Part shown: positions 62,470-64,000 of the stretch, piece by piece | How positions within the stretch are numbered: the first letter of the stretch is position 1 | Layout of the letters: each line of letters begins with the position of its first letter | Source: Ochrobactrum sp. CM-21-5 | GTDB taxonomy: Bacteria; Pseudomonadota; Alphaproteobacteria; Rhizobiales; Rhizobiaceae | Assembly (NCBI RefSeq): GCF_014253075.1 | Contig: NZ_JACLZJ010000002.1 | Coordinates: 682,001 to 746,000, forward strand | Length of the DNA stretch: 64,000 nucleotides | Direction: 5' to 3' | The notes under the pieces: model-generated | What the model saw: only the letters and a program-made list of their open reading frames with translations | What the model was told of the DNA's origin: nothing | Database searches by the model: none | Made by a program: the position numbers and the translations under genes

Positions 62470-62715
62470 ATATTCTGGGTACATATCATCCGGATTGTCG
62501 GTGAGCCATTTTATCCGATCCTTCCGAAAACGACCGGCCAGTCTCCCCACCAGCACCTCACAGAGCGCCGTATTGAGCGTGCTGCCAAGCTAATCGCAGA
62601 AAATAAGTGACCTGCGCATAGTCGCTGCAGTTTGTGGTTTCGTCAGCCAAAGCCACATGACATCACTCATGTGACGTCACTGGGGAGTGACACCAAAACA
62701 GTTTCGCGAGTAGTT
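62470..62715 (+). pseudogene. AraC-type helix-turn-helix remnant
   Basis: The plus strand reads GQSPHQHLTERRIERAAKLI AENK and, one frame over, SDLRIVAAVCGFVSQSHMTS L. Together these are the two helix-turn-helix parts of an AraC C-terminal domain. Frame breaks and loss of both flanks show it is a relic between the two IS6 remnants. Confidence 0.55.
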
Positions 62716-62799
62716 TTCAGTCGCCACTTACAGCTCCGCGACCGGCTAATCAATGGCATGGCTCGTCATCGTGCAGGCGTGTTGAAGCCACAGGGTGAA

Positions 62800-63305
62800 T
62801 TTCAGGCAAGTTTGAGCGACGCGGTTCTCCATTCAGCAATAGCGTTTTGGCAATGCACTCGGATCTGGTCAGCGGAGAGGTTGGAACTTGCAGGAACGAA
62901 ATGGTTTCGGGGGGCGAAAAGATCGATACGAAATGTTGCAATGACCTGATCGACCGAAACGCTTGCCGGGTTTGCTCTCGTTTCCGCAACGACAAGTGCG
63001 AATTCTCGGCTCGATTGTTCAGGCCCTTGTGTGAGCGGTGATCGACGTGAGGCATGACCTGACGCTTGGCCGCACCGTAGGATCGGAGCTTGTCAGTGAC
63101 GATACGCTTTGGTGCACATTCTTGTTTTTTCAATAACCGGACCAGCACGTAGGCATATTGATCAACCGCGCGCCACAACCAGCATTTCTTGCCACCGATG
63201 CGAACAACGACTTCATCGAGATGCCAGACATCGCTGGCCGAGGCCGCTTGCGGCGCAATCGCGCCGTGAGCAGCGAACCATGCCACCGACATCATCGGCG
63301 GATCG
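62800..63305 (-). mobile_element. second IS6-family transposase remnant (reverse orientation)
   Basis: The minus strand encodes DVWHLDEVVVRIGGKKCWLW RAVDQ, then CAPKRIVTDKLRSYGAAKRQ VMPHVDHRSHKGLNNRAENS and LQHFVSIFSPPE. This is the catalytic core of an IS6-family transposase of a different subtype from that at 61778. About 20 residues between AVDQYAYVL and VRLLKKQ are missing (in frame), and a frameshift near 63290 breaks the N-terminus (YETIRR). Inactive. Confidence 0.8.
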
Positions 63306-63561
63306 TTTCGTAGAAAACCACAACGCTACGCTCAAACATCATTTCCCCAACTTCACACAGACTGAGATTGGAAAGCAATGATTTTTGTACGTCGGGGCCT
63401 GCTTATTCATCAAACTCAACTATCGCAGGCACGTTGACGATTAATCAATGTGATAGCACCGATAGGGAAGATATGCGTGGCACAGCGAGCTTTGCGTATT
63501 TGACATATTTCAATGGGTGGCCGATAGAGCCACCACGTCTTGCTTTTAGAATGGTAAACTG
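63306..63561. other. region between IS6 remnant and glutamate-synthase-like gene
   Basis: About 255 bases. The plus-strand fragment FVENHNATLKHHFPNFTQTE is not assigned. The right part is AT-rich and should carry the promoter of the next gene; no perfect terminal repeat of the IS6 element was found. Confidence 0.4.
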
Positions 63562-64000
63562 ATGTTCCAGTACCAGCGGTATGCTGTTTTCGGTCTCGTC
63601 GCGCTTCTGACTGTTCTCTCCCTTGTCGGCGCATTGATTTACAGCGATTGGTTTCTACTTTTTGCCGTAATTTTAGGGGCGTTAACAATTCTGGGAACAT
63701 GGGACGTTTATCAACGCAAGCATTCTATCCTGAGAAATTACCCGGTGATTGGGCATATGCGATTTCTTTTGGAGAGCATCCGTCCGGAGATCCGCCAGTA
63801 TATTATTGAGAGCGATCACGATGAGGTGCCGTTCAGTCGTCAGGATCGTGAGCTTGTATATCAACGAGCCAAAGGCGTGGAAGATAAACGGCCTTTTGGT
63901 ACTATCGAGAACGTCTATAGTTCCGGATACGCTTGGCTGACCCATTCAACAACCCCCGTTCATATAACGAATACGGATTTTCGTGTGTGTATTGGTGGTT
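63562..64000 (+). CDS. FMN-binding glutamate synthase family protein (partial, C-terminus beyond window)
   Basis: ATG 63562 opens a frame that stays open to the window edge. It begins with two hydrophobic segments (YAVFGLVALLTVLSLVGALI YSDW; LLFAVILGALTILGTWDVYQ) and continues RKHSILRNYPVIGHMRFLLE SIRPEIRQYIIESD, PFSRQDRELVYQRAKGV and HSTTPVHITNTDFRVCIGG. This is the N-terminal part of membrane-anchored GltB-like FMN proteins (about 520-540 residues). They resemble the glutamate synthase FMN domain without the amidotransferase domain; the reaction is unknown. Confidence 0.88.
   Translation, partial: MFQYQRYAVFGLVALLTVLSLVGALIYSDWFLLFAVILGALTILGTWDVYQRKHSILRNYPVIGHMRFLLESIRPEIRQYIIESDHDEVPFSRQDRELVYQRAKGVEDKRPFGTIENVYSSGYAWLTHSTTPVHITNTDFRVCIGG

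Noticed and set aside
1-64000. CRISPR array, prophage, rRNA or tRNA genes
   Set aside because: No regularly spaced direct repeats, no structural phage genes, and no sequence folding as a tRNA or matching rRNA was noticed; a tRNA scan could not be run.

Overview
The window reads like part of the accessory chromosome of an alphaproteobacterium of the Rhizobiales, most probably the Brucella/Ochrobactrum group. This is inferred from protein character (rhizobial-type ABC catabolic operons, MsrPQ, PCuAC/SCO, DUF3422), from the base composition, and from a RIME-like extragenic palindrome near 61.6 kb. No rRNA, tRNA, CRISPR array or prophage was seen. Species assignment is inference; no database was consulted.

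Layout. 0-4.4 kb: 5' part of an acyl-CoA dehydrogenase gene, a SulP transporter, an IS66 remnant and a pcm-type methyltransferase. 4.4-10.2 kb: an amino-acid ABC operon with a RidA protein and a SelA/DgaE-like PLP enzyme, divergent from an IclR regulator. 10.4-22.7 kb: a large catabolic island with a GlxA/AraC regulator, an enolase-superfamily enzyme and an N-methylproline-demethylase-like flavoprotein on one strand. Divergent from these is a tightly overlapping peptide/opine-type ABC operon ending in a GlpD-like FAD dehydrogenase and an ornithine-cyclodeaminase (OCD) homologue. 22.8-30.1 kb: a patchwork of decayed genes (OCD, HxlR, frameshifted methyltransferase and others) around intact regulator/enzyme pairs (Rrf2 with a thioredoxin-reductase-like protein; TetR with RidA). 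30.1-37.5 kb: small secreted and membrane proteins, mostly unrecognised, around a divergent SecY homologue. 37.5-40.5 kb: AT-rich DNA and remnants of a serine recombinase, an IS3 element and an AraC gene, plus an intact DUF815 ATPase. 40.6-47.7 kb: a fructosamine (Amadori compound) catabolic locus with amino-acid ABC transporter, OCD homologue, LacI regulator, FrlD-like kinase and FrlB-like deglycase, with the same LacI-type palindrome in both divergent promoter regions. 48-58.7 kb: copper and envelope-stress genes (DUF305, PCuAC, SCO, PepSY-TM, hydrolase, MsrPQ, DJ-1/PfpI, beta-propeller, ECF sigma and anti-sigma). 59-64 kb: a 5'-truncated TPP enzyme, DUF3422, IS6 and AraC remnants, and the start of an FMN-binding glutamate-synthase-family gene.

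Three separate ABC-linked catabolic modules, each with its own regulator of a different family, suggest an organism that scavenges modified amino acids, opines and Amadori products from plant or soil material. The most unusual item is the SecY homologue at 31.9 kb: it keeps the membrane core but lacks the cytoplasmic loops that dock SecA and ribosomes, and it is translationally coupled to a small membrane protein whose shortened paralogue lies at the far end of the same cluster.
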